This document shows positions 1 to 8,500 of a DNA stretch of 64,000 nucleotides, in pieces. This DNA comes from Mesorhizobium loti CJ3sym (GTDB lineage Bacteria; Pseudomonadota; Alphaproteobacteria; Rhizobiales; Rhizobiaceae), in NCBI RefSeq assembly GCF_000472785.1, contig NZ_AXAL01000007.1:186001-250000 (forward strand), in the 5' to 3' direction. A program made the translations under genes and the position numbers. Below the pieces are notes generated by a model. The model was given only the letters and a program-made list of their open reading frames with translations, did no database searches and was not told the DNA's origin. Each line of letters begins with the position of its first letter. The stretch's first letter is position 1.

Positions 1-1
1 G

Positions 2-100
2 GAGCTGGTGGACAAGATCAAGAAGGGTGACGAGGCCGACAACGGTACGGTTTCCGACCCCGACCGGATGATCAAGGTGCGCATCGCCGCAGACAAATAA
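2..100 (+). CDS. Peptidyl-prolyl cis-trans isomerase, C-terminal end only
   Basis: Only the last 32 codons are in the window, ending in TAA; the gene begins upstream. The peptide starts ELVDKIKKGDEADNG and ends KVRIAADK. It resembles the C-terminal end of the complete cyclophilin that follows (DNVDKIKRGEPVV and SLKVAADVK), so the two look like tandem paralogues. Cyclophilins catalyse proline cis-trans isomerisation. The upstream copy in rhizobia often carries a signal peptide and works in the periplasm, but that part is not visible here. The 30-bp gap to the next gene suggests co-transcription. Confidence 0.8.
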   Translation, partial: ELVDKIKKGDEADNGTVSDPDRMIKVRIAADK

Positions 101-130
101 TTCTGTTTTTGAGAAAAAAGGACATCTGAC

Positions 131-643
131 ATGGCTGAGATCAAGGACCGCGGGAACGCGCTCATCCTGGAAACGACCAAGGGCAAGGTCGTCATCGAAC
201 TTTTCCCCGACCTGGCTCCCGGCCATGTCGCCCGCATCAAGGAACTGGCCAGGGAAGGCGCCTATGACGGGGTGGTCTTCCACCGCGTGATCGAAGGCTT
301 CATGGCGCAGACCGGCGACGTCAAGTTCGGCAATTCGAGCAAGCCCACCTTTGCTCCATCCCGCGCTGGCATGGGCGGTTCCGAGAAGCCGGACCTGAAG
401 GCCGAGTTCTCCAACGCCAACCATGGCCGTGGCACCTGCTCGATGGCCCGTTCGCAGAACCCGAACTCGGCCAACTCGCAGTTCTTCATCTGCTTCGACG
501 ACGCAGCCTTCCTGAACCGCCAGTACACGGTCTGGGGCCAGGTCATCGAAGGCATGGACAATGTCGACAAGATCAAGCGCGGCGAGCCAGTGGTCGATCC
601 CGACAAGATCGTGTCGCTGAAGGTCGCGGCCGACGTCAAGTAA
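131..643 (+). CDS. ppiB: Peptidyl-prolyl cis-trans isomerase, cyclophilin type
   Basis: This 170-residue single-domain cyclophilin helps protein folding by isomerising X-Pro bonds. The sequence shows the family hallmarks in order: ETTKGKVVIELFPDLAP at the N-terminus, VVFHRVIEGFMAQTGD with the catalytic Arg and the F-M-Q cluster, then SMARSQNPNSANSQFFIC and FLNRQYTVWGQVIEGMD. There is no signal peptide, so it should be cytoplasmic. AAAAAAGGACATCTGAC before the ATG gives a ribosome-binding site. It lies directly after a second cyclophilin, a tandem arrangement common in rhizobia. The assignment to the family is secure; the choice of ppiB over another paralogue name is by convention. Confidence 0.9.
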   Translation: MAEIKDRGNALILETTKGKVVIELFPDLAPGHVARIKELAREGAYDGVVFHRVIEGFMAQTGDVKFGNSSKPTFAPSRAGMGGSEKPDLKAEFSNANHGRGTCSMARSQNPNSANSQFFICFDDAAFLNRQYTVWGQVIEGMDNVDKIKRGEPVVDPDKIVSLKVAADVK

Positions 644-655
644 GGTAGAACGACA

Positions 656-1105
656 ATGATGGGCGTCGTCTGGTCGCTTCTCGGCATCCTGTCCGGCGCC
701 TTCATTGCCATTCAGGCACCGATCAATTCGCAGCTCGCTCGCGGCCTGGGCCTCCCGGTCGCGGCGGCTGCGTTTTCGTTCCTGTCGGGCGCGGTCGTGC
801 TCGGCATCATCTCCGTCACGGTGGTGAAGCTGCAAGGCATTTCGCTCGACTGGAAAGCGCCTGCGCCCTGGCTGTTCGTCGCCGGCGGCATGCTCGGCGG
901 CTTCTATGTGACGCTCTCCACGATCCTGACGCCGCGCATCGGTGCTGCTGCCCTGATGGCGTTCCTGGTGGCTGGCCAATTGCTGGCCGGCATGCTCATC
1001 GACCGCATCGGCTTCCTCGGCGTTGCGGTACGTGAAATCTCGCTCGGCCGCATCGCCGGCGCGGTGCTGCTCTTGGCCGGAGCGCTGCTCGTCCGGCTCT
1101 ACTGA
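656..1105 (+). CDS. DMT-superfamily membrane protein, DUF606/YdcZ type
   Basis: The 149-residue protein is almost entirely hydrophobic, with about five predicted membrane segments beginning at [25 protein letters not shown]. The motif [31 protein letters not shown] is how the DUF606 (YdcZ) half-size members of the drug/metabolite transporter superfamily begin. Members of this size are thought to dimerise; substrates are mostly unknown. It starts 12 bp after the cyclophilin stop and its stop overlaps the queA start by one base (TGATG), so translation of queA may be coupled to it. No link to queuosine metabolism is established. Confidence 0.75.
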   Translation: MMGVVWSLLGILSGAFIAIQAPINSQLARGLGLPVAAAAFSFLSGAVVLGIISVTVVKLQGISLDWKAPAPWLFVAGGMLGGFYVTLSTILTPRIGAAALMAFLVAGQLLAGMLIDRIGFLGVAVREISLGRIAGAVLLLAGALLVRLY

Positions 1106-2193
1106 TGCGTGTCGATCTCTTTGACTTCGACCTGCCGGAGGAGCGCATCGCGCTTCGCCCGGCGGAGCCACGCGACAGTGCCAAGCTACTGGTGGTCAAA
1201 CCGGGCGAGGCACTCGATGACCGGACAGTTGGCGACCTGCCGTCCATGCTCAGAGCCGGCGATGTGCTGGTGTTCAACGACACCAAGGTCATTCCGGCCC
1301 AGCTCAAAGGCATAAGGCGGCGCGGCGAAGCACAGGCGCAGGTCGAAGCGACGCTGCACATGCGCGTGGCGCCGGACCGTTGGTTGGCCTTCATGCGACC
1401 GGGCAAGCGCATTGCCGCCGGCGATCGCATCCATTTCGGCCATGACGGCAATTCCTGTTTCCTAGGCCAGCTCGACGCAACGGTGATCGAGAAGGGCGAG
1501 GGCGGCGAGGCGCTGCTCGGCTTCGACCTGTCGGGGCCTTTCCTCGACGAGGCGCTGCACGCCGTCGGGCATATTCCGTTGCCGCCCTATATCGCGTCGA
1601 AGCGTGACGACGATGAGCGCGACCGGGCCGACTACCAGACCATTTATGCCCGGAAGGAAGGCGCCGTTGCGGCGCCCACCGCTGGCCTGCATTTCACGCC
1701 GGAGCTGTTTGCGGCACTCGACGCCAGAGGTGTCGAGCGCCGCTTCGTCACCTTGCATGTCGGCGCCGGCACGTTCCTGCCTGTCAAGGCGGACGACACC
1801 GCCGACCACAAGATGCATGCCGAGATCGGCTCGGTCAGCGAAGCGACCGCCGATGCGCTGAACGCGGCCAAGGCGAAGGGCGGGCGCATCATTGCGGTCG
1901 GTACGACCTCGCTGCGCCTGCTGGAGAGTGCGGCACGCGAGGACGGTATGTTGCCCGCGTGGTCCGGCCCGACCGACATCTTCATCACGCCCGGCTACCG
2001 CTTTCGCACCGCCGACATGCTGATGACCAATTTCCACCTGCCGCGCTCGACGTTGTTCATGCTGGTTTCGGCTTTCAGCGGCCTCGAGACGATGCGGGCC
2101 GCCTATGCGCATGCCATCGAGAACCGCTACAGGTTCTACTCCTATGGAGACGCAAGCCTGCTTTATCGCGCGGAGATTAGCGATGGACGATGA
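1105..2193 (+). CDS. queA: S-adenosylmethionine:tRNA ribosyltransferase-isomerase QueA
   Basis: QueA transfers the ribosyl part of S-adenosylmethionine to preQ1 at tRNA position 34, making epoxyqueuosine. The 362-residue length is typical. Conserved stretches are [17 protein letters not shown] at the N-terminus, [17 protein letters not shown], the block [21 protein letters not shown], and [11 protein letters not shown] with [11 protein letters not shown] near the C-terminus. The ATG shares one base with the stop of the preceding transporter gene. tgt lies downstream with one small gene between, so two steps of queuosine synthesis are encoded together. Confidence 0.95.
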   Translation: MRVDLFDFDLPEERIALRPAEPRDSAKLLVVKPGEALDDRTVGDLPSMLRAGDVLVFNDTKVIPAQLKGIRRRGEAQAQVEATLHMRVAPDRWLAFMRPGKRIAAGDRIHFGHDGNSCFLGQLDATVIEKGEGGEALLGFDLSGPFLDEALHAVGHIPLPPYIASKRDDDERDRADYQTIYARKEGAVAAPTAGLHFTPELFAALDARGVERRFVTLHVGAGTFLPVKADDTADHKMHAEIGSVSEATADALNAAKAKGGRIIAVGTTSLRLLESAAREDGMLPAWSGPTDIFITPGYRFRTADMLMTNFHLPRSTLFMLVSAFSGLETMRAAYAHAIENRYRFYSYGDASLLYRAEISDGR

Positions 2194-2452
2194 CCTGCAG
2201 ACCCTTGATCGCGAGGCCCTGATCGCCGAGGTGAAGAAACTGCGCGCCGGTATTCGCGCACATCGCGACACATCGAGCCATGATCTCTGCTGGCATCATC
2301 CCGATCTGTGCGATCTGCTGCCTGAAAAGACCGAGCCGTCGATCGCCGTGCCACCCTGGCCCAAATTCATGCGCGGCTGCGTGCAATATCGTCAATCGCT
2401 CGACAGACAGGCGCCTGACGCGCCGATCCACGACAAGGAATTCAATGGCTAA
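2183..2452 (+). CDS. Small conserved protein between queA and tgt, function unknown
   Basis: This 89-residue protein starts [24 protein letters not shown], after GGAGATTAGCG, which fits a ribosome-binding site. The first 30 residues look like a short coiled coil or helix, followed by a segment with Cys and His residues ([17 protein letters not shown]), then [17 protein letters not shown]. It overlaps queA by 11 bp and tgt by 8 bp, so all three are probably translated as one coupled unit. I do not recognise a named family. Its fixed place between two queuosine enzymes is the only functional hint. The HxxC-type residues could bind a metal, which is inference. Confidence 0.7.
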   Translation: MDDDLQTLDREALIAEVKKLRAGIRAHRDTSSHDLCWHHPDLCDLLPEKTEPSIAVPPWPKFMRGCVQYRQSLDRQAPDAPIHDKEFNG

Positions 2453-3575
2453 GCCGTTCAGCTTCAAGGTCCTCGCCACCGACGGCAAGGCGCGGCACGG
2501 TTTGATCGACATGCCGCGTGGCGAGATCCGCACACCCGCCTTCATGCCGGTCGGCACCGGCGGCACCGTCAAGGCGATGTATATGGACCAGGTGCGTGGT
2601 GCCGGCGCCGACATCATCCTGGGCAACACATATCATCTGATGCTGCGGCCGGGCGCCGAGCGCGTGGCGCGGCTTGGCGGCTTGCATGAATTTGCCCGCT
2701 GGCCGCATCCGATCCTGACCGACAGCGGCGGTTTTCAGGTGATGTCATTGTCGAAATTGAGGAAACTGACCGAAAAGGGTGTCACCTTCCGCTCTCATAT
2801 CGATGGCGCAGCCTACGAAATGTCGCCGGAGCGCTCGATCGAGATCCAGGGGCTGCTTGATTCTGACATCCAGATGCAACTCGACGAATGCACGGCGCTG
2901 CCGGCCGAGTTGAAGGAGATCGAGCGCGCCATGGAATTATCGCTGCGCTGGGCCGAGCGCTGCAAGACGGCGTTTGGCGACCAACCGGGCAAGGCGATGT
3001 TCGGCATCGTGCAAGGTGGCGACAATACAGATTTGAGGGTGCGCTCGGCGCAGGCGCTGAGCGCGATGGAGCTAAAGGGCTATGCTGTCGGCGGGCTGGC
3101 CGTTGGCGAGCCGCAAGCGGTGATGCTCGAAATGCTCGACATCACCTGTCCGGAACTGCCTGACGACAAGCCGCGCTATCTCATGGGCGTCGGCACACCC
3201 GACGATATCCTGAAATCGGTGGCGCGCGGCATCGACATGTTCGATTGCGTGATGCCGACGCGGGCCGGCCGCCACGGCCTTGCCTATACAAGGCGCGGCA
3301 AGGTCAATCTGCGCAACGCTCGCCATGCCGACGATCCGCGCCCGCTGGACGAGGAAAGCGACTGCCCGGCGGCGCGCGATTATTCGCGCGCCTATCTGCA
3401 TCATTTGGTGCGCTCGCAAGAGGCGCTTGGGGCGATGCTGCTGACCTGGAACAATCTTTCGTATTATCAAAAGCTTATGCAGGACATCCGCGCCGCGATC
3501 GGGATTGGCAGCTTCGAGGCGCGTGGGGCTGAGATCACGGAAGGCTGGGCGAGGGGCGATATCCCCGTCCTGTAA
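2445..3575 (+). CDS. tgt: tRNA-guanine(34) transglycosylase Tgt, zinc site altered
   Basis: Tgt exchanges guanine 34 for preQ1 in tRNAs with a GUN anticodon. The 376-residue protein carries the active-site blocks [11 protein letters not shown] (general acid/base Asp) and [18 protein letters not shown] (nucleophile Asp). I chose the ATG giving [14 protein letters not shown]; the longer open frame upstream reads through the previous gene. The structural zinc site, normally C-x-C-x2-C plus a His about 26 residues on, reads S305-D-C307-P-A-A310, and N336 stands where His is expected. Three of four ligands are gone although the surrounding [11 protein letters not shown] is intact. The catalytic residues remain, so I expect an active enzyme. 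Confidence 0.95.
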   Translation: MAKPFSFKVLATDGKARHGLIDMPRGEIRTPAFMPVGTGGTVKAMYMDQVRGAGADIILGNTYHLMLRPGAERVARLGGLHEFARWPHPILTDSGGFQVMSLSKLRKLTEKGVTFRSHIDGAAYEMSPERSIEIQGLLDSDIQMQLDECTALPAELKEIERAMELSLRWAERCKTAFGDQPGKAMFGIVQGGDNTDLRVRSAQALSAMELKGYAVGGLAVGEPQAVMLEMLDITCPELPDDKPRYLMGVGTPDDILKSVARGIDMFDCVMPTRAGRHGLAYTRRGKVNLRNARHADDPRPLDEESDCPAARDYSRAYLHHLVRSQEALGAMLLTWNNLSYYQKLMQDIRAAIGIGSFEARGAEITEGWARGDIPVL

Positions 3576-3578
3576 ACC

Positions 3579-3992
3579 TCAGGTGCTCAGCGAGTTGGAC
3601 GCCCGCAAGCTGCAGCCGGTGATCTGGAATGTGCCGTCGGGCTGCTGCTGCAGCGTGTAGACCGCCTCGTAATCCTTGCCGTCGGGGCCGACGATCAGCA
3701 CCTGCTGGACAATCGAACCCGGGCCTGTCTGCTCGACCTTGCCGAAAGAATAGGACTGTGGCTTGCGCACTGGCGGGTAACCATTGGTCACCATGTTCAT
3801 GAAAGCGTCGACGGTCGGGAAGATCTGCTTCACATTGGGAGCGGCGAAGCTGTAGGCCCGGGCGCCGTCATTGGCGATGAGAGCCTTCAGCTGGCCGTCG
3901 ATGACAGTCTGGCCCGCCTTGATCTCGGCGTCGCCGGCAAATGCCGAGGAAGCCAGCATGACGAATGCGAATGCGAAAAAGGGGCGGCGCAT
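3579..3992 (-). CDS. Secreted DUF4864-type protein
   Basis: The 137-residue product begins with a signal peptide (MRRPFFAFAFVMLASSAFAGDAE, likely cut after AFA). The mature part has DAEIKAGQTVIDGQLKALIANDG, AAPNVKQIFPT and the C-terminal GCSLRAS. This is the layout of DUF4864, an NTF2-like family common in alphaproteobacteria with no known activity. It converges on tgt with only three bases between the stop codons. I do not know a role; a periplasmic location follows from the signal peptide. Confidence 0.75.
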   Translation of the reverse strand: MRRPFFAFAFVMLASSAFAGDAEIKAGQTVIDGQLKALIANDGARAYSFAAPNVKQIFPTVDAFMNMVTNGYPPVRKPQSYSFGKVEQTGPGSIVQQVLIVGPDGKDYEAVYTLQQQPDGTFQITGCSLRASNSLST

Positions 3993-4124
3993 GGCCTGTC
4001 TCCGTTGTCCCTCGAAAGATGCCTCCGGAAAGCTGTTCCAGGCGACAACCTAACATACGCGCAACAGCGCTCCACGGTTTCAGCGACTGCCAATATTCGT
4101 CTCGCCGTGCTGGATTCCGTATGC

Positions 4125-4139
4125 TTAAGCTTCCGTTAA
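4125..4139. promoter_or_regulatory. Candidate CtrA full binding site
   Basis: The sequence is TTAA, seven bases, TTAA, followed by G. CtrA, the cell-cycle response regulator of alphaproteobacteria, recognises TTAA-N7-TTAA(C). The site lies 46 bp before the start of the DsbA-like gene at 4185, within promoter range. Eight fixed A/T bases at exact spacing are uncommon in a genome this GC-rich, but one match is not proof. Confidence 0.35.
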
Positions 4140-4184
4140 GGCAGGGCGTTCATCGTAGGCTGGGGGAGAGAGCGTGCAAAACCC

Positions 4185-4808
4185 ATGGGACGAATGATTT
4201 TCACGCAGTCGGTTGATCGACGCTTCTTGCTGAAAGCTGCCGGCAGCCTTGTTGCCTTGGCACCGCTGCCGGCCTGGGCGAGGACGGCGCCGACGGTTAC
4301 CGAAGTTGCCTTCGATCCGGCTGTACCGGCGCTCGGCAATCCCTCAGGCGACGTCACCATTGCGGAATTCGTCGACTACCAGTGCCCGGTGTGCAAGCTC
4401 GTCTTTGTCGAACTGAAGAAGCTAATGGCAGAGGATATTGGCATCCGGCTGGTGATGAAGGACTGGCCGATCTTCGGCGACATCTCGCGCGACGCGGCGC
4501 GGATGGCGTTGTCGGCCGGTGAGCACTATGCAGCCGCGGTGGATGCGCTGATGGCCAATGAACGTGGGCTTTCCGCGCATCGCACCGACGATATTCTCCG
4601 CGCGATCGGTGTCGATGTCGCCGGTGCACGCGCCGGCCTTGCCACCCGCCAGCCGGAGATCGACGCACTGCTCTCGCGCAACGATGCCCAGGCAACGGCC
4701 TTCAGGCTGCAGGGCACGCCGGCGCTGGTGATCGGTGGCAGGCTGTTCAAGCGCGGCATGCCGGTTGCGGAGCTGCGTGAGGCCGTGGCCAAGGCCCGCG
4801 CCGGCTAA
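4185..4808 (+). CDS. DsbA-family thioredoxin-fold protein with twin-arginine-like signal
   Basis: The 207-residue protein has an N-terminal export signal, DRRFLLKAAGSLVALAPLPAWA, whose RR-x-FLK pattern resembles a Tat signal. The mature domain has a thioredoxin fold: FVDYQCPVCKL with the redox CPVC pair, and LQGTPALVIGGRLF with the cis-proline after threonine. Such DsbA/DsbG-like proteins oxidise or isomerise disulfides in the periplasm. The start codon is ATG of MGRMIF; a second ATG three codons on is possible. A candidate CtrA site lies just upstream. The substrate is unknown. Confidence 0.85.
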   Translation: MGRMIFTQSVDRRFLLKAAGSLVALAPLPAWARTAPTVTEVAFDPAVPALGNPSGDVTIAEFVDYQCPVCKLVFVELKKLMAEDIGIRLVMKDWPIFGDISRDAARMALSAGEHYAAAVDALMANERGLSAHRTDDILRAIGVDVAGARAGLATRQPEIDALLSRNDAQATAFRLQGTPALVIGGRLFKRGMPVAELREAVAKARAG

Positions 4809-4889
4809 GTGCGGATTCCAACGCTTGAAAGCCCGCCTCCAGTCTGCCAGAAGGGCCGCTTGGACTTGGACGTTTAGCGGGACGAAGCC

Positions 4890-5126
4890 ATGAAGGCGTT
4901 TTTCGTGCAGATCAAATGCGAGCTGGGCAAATCCTATGAGGTCGCCAGCGCGCTTGCCGATGCCGAGATCGCCTCGGAAATCTACTCCACCGCCGGCAAT
5001 TACGACCTGCTCGCCAAATTCTACGTCGATGACGAGGAGGATGTCGGCCACTTCGTCAACGAGAAGGTGCAGATTCTCCCTGGCATCAAGGATACGTTTA
5101 CGGTCGTCACGTTTCGCGCCTTCTAG
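4890..5126 (+). CDS. Stand-alone Lrp/AsnC ligand-binding (RAM) domain protein
   Basis: The whole 78-residue product is the effector-binding half of an Lrp/AsnC regulator: KAFFVQIKCELGKSYEVASALADAEIASEIYSTAGNYDLLAKFYVDD, with the characteristic 'G.YDL.A' strand, then LPGIKDTFTVVTFRAF. No helix-turn-helix is encoded. Stand-alone RAM-domain proteins are known in many bacteria and may bind amino acids or pair with full regulators. Its neighbours do not reveal a target. The AGCGGGACGAAGCC before the ATG gives a modest ribosome-binding site. Confidence 0.85.
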   Translation: MKAFFVQIKCELGKSYEVASALADAEIASEIYSTAGNYDLLAKFYVDDEEDVGHFVNEKVQILPGIKDTFTVVTFRAF

Positions 5127-5172
5127 CCAGGCAACGTATCTGCCTGGGCGTCGGGCAAAGCCTGACCAAGGC

Positions 5173-5211
5173 TATGTTTCTCCTGCCTAAATTTTAGGCA
5201 GCCGAAACATA
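5173..5211. repeat. 39-bp near-perfect palindrome before the Anbu cluster
   Basis: Outer arms TATGTTTC (5173-5180) and GAAACATA (5204-5211) are exact inverses. Inner arms CTGCCTAAA (5183-5191) and TTTAGGCAG (5193-5201) are exact inverses around a single central T. Only the two-base steps TC/CC do not pair. It follows the RAM-domain gene by 46 bp and precedes the ATP-grasp gene by about 80 bp. It could be a terminator without a T tract, or an operator for a dimeric regulator. A degenerate single arm occurs at 22143. Confidence 0.8.
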
Positions 5212-5291
5212 CTGATCGCCCGCTTCCGCCAAATCGCCGATTGCGCTTGATTTTCTCCGGCGACGCCATTGAAATGGTGTCACAGGGGAGT

Positions 5292-6710
5292 ATGCGATTG
5301 GCAGCGTTCGACGAAATGCTTCCGGAAGTCTCCGGATTGAGAAGACCGTATTCGGCTTATGACCGCTGGCTGAAGGAGCAGGATCCAGCCAGGCTTACCG
5401 AGAAGATGCAGGATGCCGAACGCGTCTTCCGCAAGACCGGCATCACCTTCGCCGTCTACGGTGAGCAGGAAGCCTCCGAACGGCTGATCCCGTTCGATAT
5501 CGTTCCACGCATCATTTCAGGCAATGAGTGGCGGCGCCTGACGCAAGGCATCGAGCAGCGCGTTCAGGCCCTGAATGCCTTCCTAGACGATATCTACCAT
5601 CGTCAGGAGATCCTGCGCGCCGGCCGCGTTCCCAGGGACCTGATTGCCAAGAACGAGGCTTTCCTGCCTGAGATGATCGGGGTGCGGCCGCCGGCCGGCG
5701 TCTACACCCACATCATCGGCGTCGATATCGTGCGCATCTCAGAGGACGAGTTTTATGTCCTGGAGGACAATGCGCGAACTCCGTCCGGTGTCTCCTACAT
5801 GCTGGAGAACCGCGAGACGATGATGCAGCTGTTCCCCGAGCTGTTCCAGAAGATCAAGGTGCGGCCGGTGGAGAACTACCCGCAGCTGCTGCGCCAGTCG
5901 CTGGCGGCAGTGCGCCCGCAAAGCACCAAGGGCGCGCCGACGATCGCGGTGCTGACGCCCGGCAGTTTCAACTCCGCCTATTTCGAACACGCCTTCCTGG
6001 CCGACCAGATGGGCGTTCAACTGGTCGAGGGTCAGGATTTGCGCGTCGTCGACGGCCATGTCGCGATGCGCACGACCGAAGGCTACAAGCAGATCGACGT
6101 GCTTTACCGCCGCGTCGATGATTCATACCTCGACCCGCTGACCTTCCGGCCAGACTCAGCCCTTGGCATACCCGGGATCATGGATGTCTACCGCGCCGGC
6201 AACATCACCATCGCCAATGCGCCGGGCACCGGCATCGCCGACGACAAGGCAATCTATTCCTACATGCCGGAGATCATCGAATTCTATACCGGCCGCAAGG
6301 CGATCCTCGGCAACATCCCGACCTGGCGCTGTTCGGAGCTGGACAGTCTGAAATATGTGCTCGAGCACATCCACGAACTGGTGATCAAGGAAGTGCATGG
6401 TTCCGGCGGCTACGGCATGCTGGTCGGGCCGGCAGCGACCAAGAAGGAATGCGAGGCGTTCGCCAAGAAGCTGGCGGCAAAGCCTTCGAACTATATCGCC
6501 CAGCCGACACTGGCGCTGTCGACCTGTCCAATCTTGACGGAAAAGGGCCTGGCGCCGCGCCATGTCGACCTCAGGCCCTATGTGCTGGTCTCCGACCGCA
6601 TCCAGATCGTGCCGGGCGGACTGACGCGCGTCGCGCTCAAGGAAGGCTCGCTGGTTGTGAATTCTTCGCAGGGTGGCGGCACGAAAGACACTTGGGTGTT
6701 GGATGATTGA
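5292..6710 (+). CDS. Circularly permuted type 2 ATP-grasp protein of the Anbu cluster
   Basis: This is a circularly permuted ATP-grasp enzyme (DUF404/DUF407 type), a family predicted to ligate amino acids to peptides using ATP. Visible motifs include AVYGEQEASERLIPFDIVPR, YVLEDNARTPSGVSYMLENR, VHGSGGYGMLVGPAATK and LRPYVLVSDRIQIVPGGLTR. The start is uncertain. ATG 5292 (472 codons) follows AGGGGAG with only one base between; TTG 5298 would have better spacing; ATG 5274 is also open, with no clear ribosome-binding site. It is the first of four same-strand genes ending with the Anbu peptidase. The substrate is unknown. Confidence 0.88.
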   Translation: MRLAAFDEMLPEVSGLRRPYSAYDRWLKEQDPARLTEKMQDAERVFRKTGITFAVYGEQEASERLIPFDIVPRIISGNEWRRLTQGIEQRVQALNAFLDDIYHRQEILRAGRVPRDLIAKNEAFLPEMIGVRPPAGVYTHIIGVDIVRISEDEFYVLEDNARTPSGVSYMLENRETMMQLFPELFQKIKVRPVENYPQLLRQSLAAVRPQSTKGAPTIAVLTPGSFNSAYFEHAFLADQMGVQLVEGQDLRVVDGHVAMRTTEGYKQIDVLYRRVDDSYLDPLTFRPDSALGIPGIMDVYRAGNITIANAPGTGIADDKAIYSYMPEIIEFYTGRKAILGNIPTWRCSELDSLKYVLEHIHELVIKEVHGSGGYGMLVGPAATKKECEAFAKKLAAKPSNYIAQPTLALSTCPILTEKGLAPRHVDLRPYVLVSDRIQIVPGGLTRVALKEGSLVVNSSQGGGTKDTWVLDD

Positions 6711-6731
6711 TTTTCATTTGAAGGGGTTTGG

Positions 6732-7673
6732 ATGCTTTTAGGCCGGACCGCCAACGGGCTTTACTGGATGAACCGCTATATCGAGCGGGCGGAAAACATG
6801 GCGCGGCTGGTCGACGCCGGGCTGCGCATGGCGCTGACCCGCACCCAGAGCGCTTCGGAAGAGTGGAATTCGGTGCTGCTCAGCGCCGGCTCCGACGTCA
6901 CCTTCAAGCAGAAGTATTCGGAATACACTGCAGCCAACGTGTCGGATTTCCTGCTGCGCGACACATCGAACCCGTCGAGCACGATGTCATCGATCGAGAC
7001 GGCCCGCAACAATGCCCGCATGGTGCGTACCGCGCTGACACGCGAGACATGGGAAAGCATCAACGAAGCCTGGATGTCGTTGAAGCGGATGCTGGCACGA
7101 CCCATCGACGAGCGCGATCTGCCAAGCGTCCTCGACGCGATCAAGCGCGAGACAGCGCTGATCCGCGGCTCGTTCTACGGCACCATGCTGCGCAACGAAA
7201 TCTTCGACTTCTCTCAGCTCGGCACCTATGTCGAGCGCGCTGACAACACGGCGCGCATCCTCGACGTGAAATACTATGTGCTGTTGCCGTCGATCTCCTG
7301 GGTCGGCTCGACGCTCGACAATTATCAATGGGAATCGATCCTGCGCTCGGTGTCGGCGCATCGCTCCTACCGCTGGGTCTACGACGCCGAATACAAGCCG
7401 ACGAACATCGCTGACTACCTTATCCTCAATGTGCGTATGCCGCGCTCGCTGACTTTCTGTTACCGCTTCCTGTCGGAACATCTGAAATTCCTCAGTGACG
7501 ACTACGGCGAACATCATGCCTGCCACGCGACAGTCGAAAGGACACAGTCGATGCTGAGGGCAGGATCGATCAAGAACATATTCGACGCCGGCCTGCACGA
7601 ATTCCTGGCCAATTTCATTCAAGACAATACCAAGCTCGGCGACGAGATCGCGCAAGATTACCGGTTTAATTGA
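6732..7673 (+). CDS. Alpha-E domain protein (DUF403) of the Anbu cluster
   Basis: The 313-residue, mostly helical protein begins LLGRTANGLYWMNRYIERAENMARLVDAGLRMAL, the diagnostic start of the alpha-E domain. Further conserved parts are REIWESINE-like TRETWESINEAWMSL and LGTYVERADNTARILDVKYYVLL. Alpha-E proteins accompany circularly permuted ATP-grasp ligases and transglutaminase-like proteins across bacteria; their biochemical role is not known. The gene follows the ATP-grasp gene by 21 bp with GAAGGGGTTTGG as ribosome-binding site, and the next start lies one base after its stop. It is certainly part of the same operon. Confidence 0.9.
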   Translation: MLLGRTANGLYWMNRYIERAENMARLVDAGLRMALTRTQSASEEWNSVLLSAGSDVTFKQKYSEYTAANVSDFLLRDTSNPSSTMSSIETARNNARMVRTALTRETWESINEAWMSLKRMLARPIDERDLPSVLDAIKRETALIRGSFYGTMLRNEIFDFSQLGTYVERADNTARILDVKYYVLLPSISWVGSTLDNYQWESILRSVSAHRSYRWVYDAEYKPTNIADYLILNVRMPRSLTFCYRFLSEHLKFLSDDYGEHHACHATVERTQSMLRAGSIKNIFDAGLHEFLANFIQDNTKLGDEIAQDYRFN

Positions 7674-7674
7674 A

Positions 7675-8469
7675 ATGCGGCTGAAGATCACCCACCGGAC
7701 CGAATACCGCTACGATGCGCCGGTGCAGTATCTGCTACAGCGGCTGCGGCTGCTTCCGGTCAGTGGATCGACGCAGACCGTCCTGTCCTGGGCGCTGACC
7801 ATCGAGGGCGCGCGCGAAGAGGTTCGCTTTGTCGACCATTTCGGCAACGACACAAGGCTGTTGAGCGTCGAGGGCGAACGCGATTTCATCACGGTGGAAG
7901 CGGCTGGCGAAGTGGTGACACGCGACACCGCGGGCGTTTCCGGACCACACCAGGGTTTTACGCCGCTCTGGCTCTACAGTCATGAAACGCCATTGACGGC
8001 GATCGGCGATGGGGTTCGCGAACTCGCCGCATCGGTCGGCAAGGGAACCGATATTGAACGGCTTCACCGACTGATGGCTGTCATCGGCGAGCGGGTGATT
8101 TATACGCCCGGTACCACCAATGCGGCGACGCCGGCCGAGCAGGCCTTGGCGCTCAAGACCGGTGTCTGCCAGGACCACACCCATATCTTTGCTGCCGCGG
8201 CGCGCGCCATGGGCTTTCCGGCCCGTTACGTCAGCGGCTATCTGATGCTGGATGCGACGGTCGAACAGGCGGCAAGCCATGCCTGGGCCGAAGCCCACGT
8301 TGCGGGTCTGGGCTGGGTTGCCTTCGACGCCGCCAATGGCATTTCTCCCGACGAACGTTATGTAAAGGTGGCAACGGGCCGTGACTACCGCGACGCCACG
8401 CCGGTGTCGGGAATTCGACTGGGACAGGCGGAAGAACAACTTGCGGTCACCGTCACGGTAGAGCAGTAA
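7675..8469 (+). CDS. Transglutaminase-like cysteine peptidase of the Anbu cluster
   Basis: The 264-residue product has the bacterial transglutaminase N-terminal domain (RLKITHRTEYRYDAPVQY, RLRLLPV) and then the catalytic core. The Cys-His-Asp triad is visible as TGVCQDHTHIF (Cys), SHAWAEAHV (His) and GWVAFDAANG (Asp). Proteins of this type more often hydrolyse amide bonds than crosslink proteins. No signal peptide is apparent, so it should act in the cytoplasm with its partners. One base separates it from the alpha-E gene. In cluster context it is a candidate for cutting or exchanging the bond made by the ATP-grasp enzyme. Confidence 0.9.
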   Translation: MRLKITHRTEYRYDAPVQYLLQRLRLLPVSGSTQTVLSWALTIEGAREEVRFVDHFGNDTRLLSVEGERDFITVEAAGEVVTRDTAGVSGPHQGFTPLWLYSHETPLTAIGDGVRELAASVGKGTDIERLHRLMAVIGERVIYTPGTTNAATPAEQALALKTGVCQDHTHIFAAAARAMGFPARYVSGYLMLDATVEQAASHAWAEAHVAGLGWVAFDAANGISPDERYVKVATGRDYRDATPVSGIRLGQAEEQLAVTVTVEQ

Positions 8470-8500
8470 TCCGCCAAGGATTAGCGCCAGAAGAGATTCC

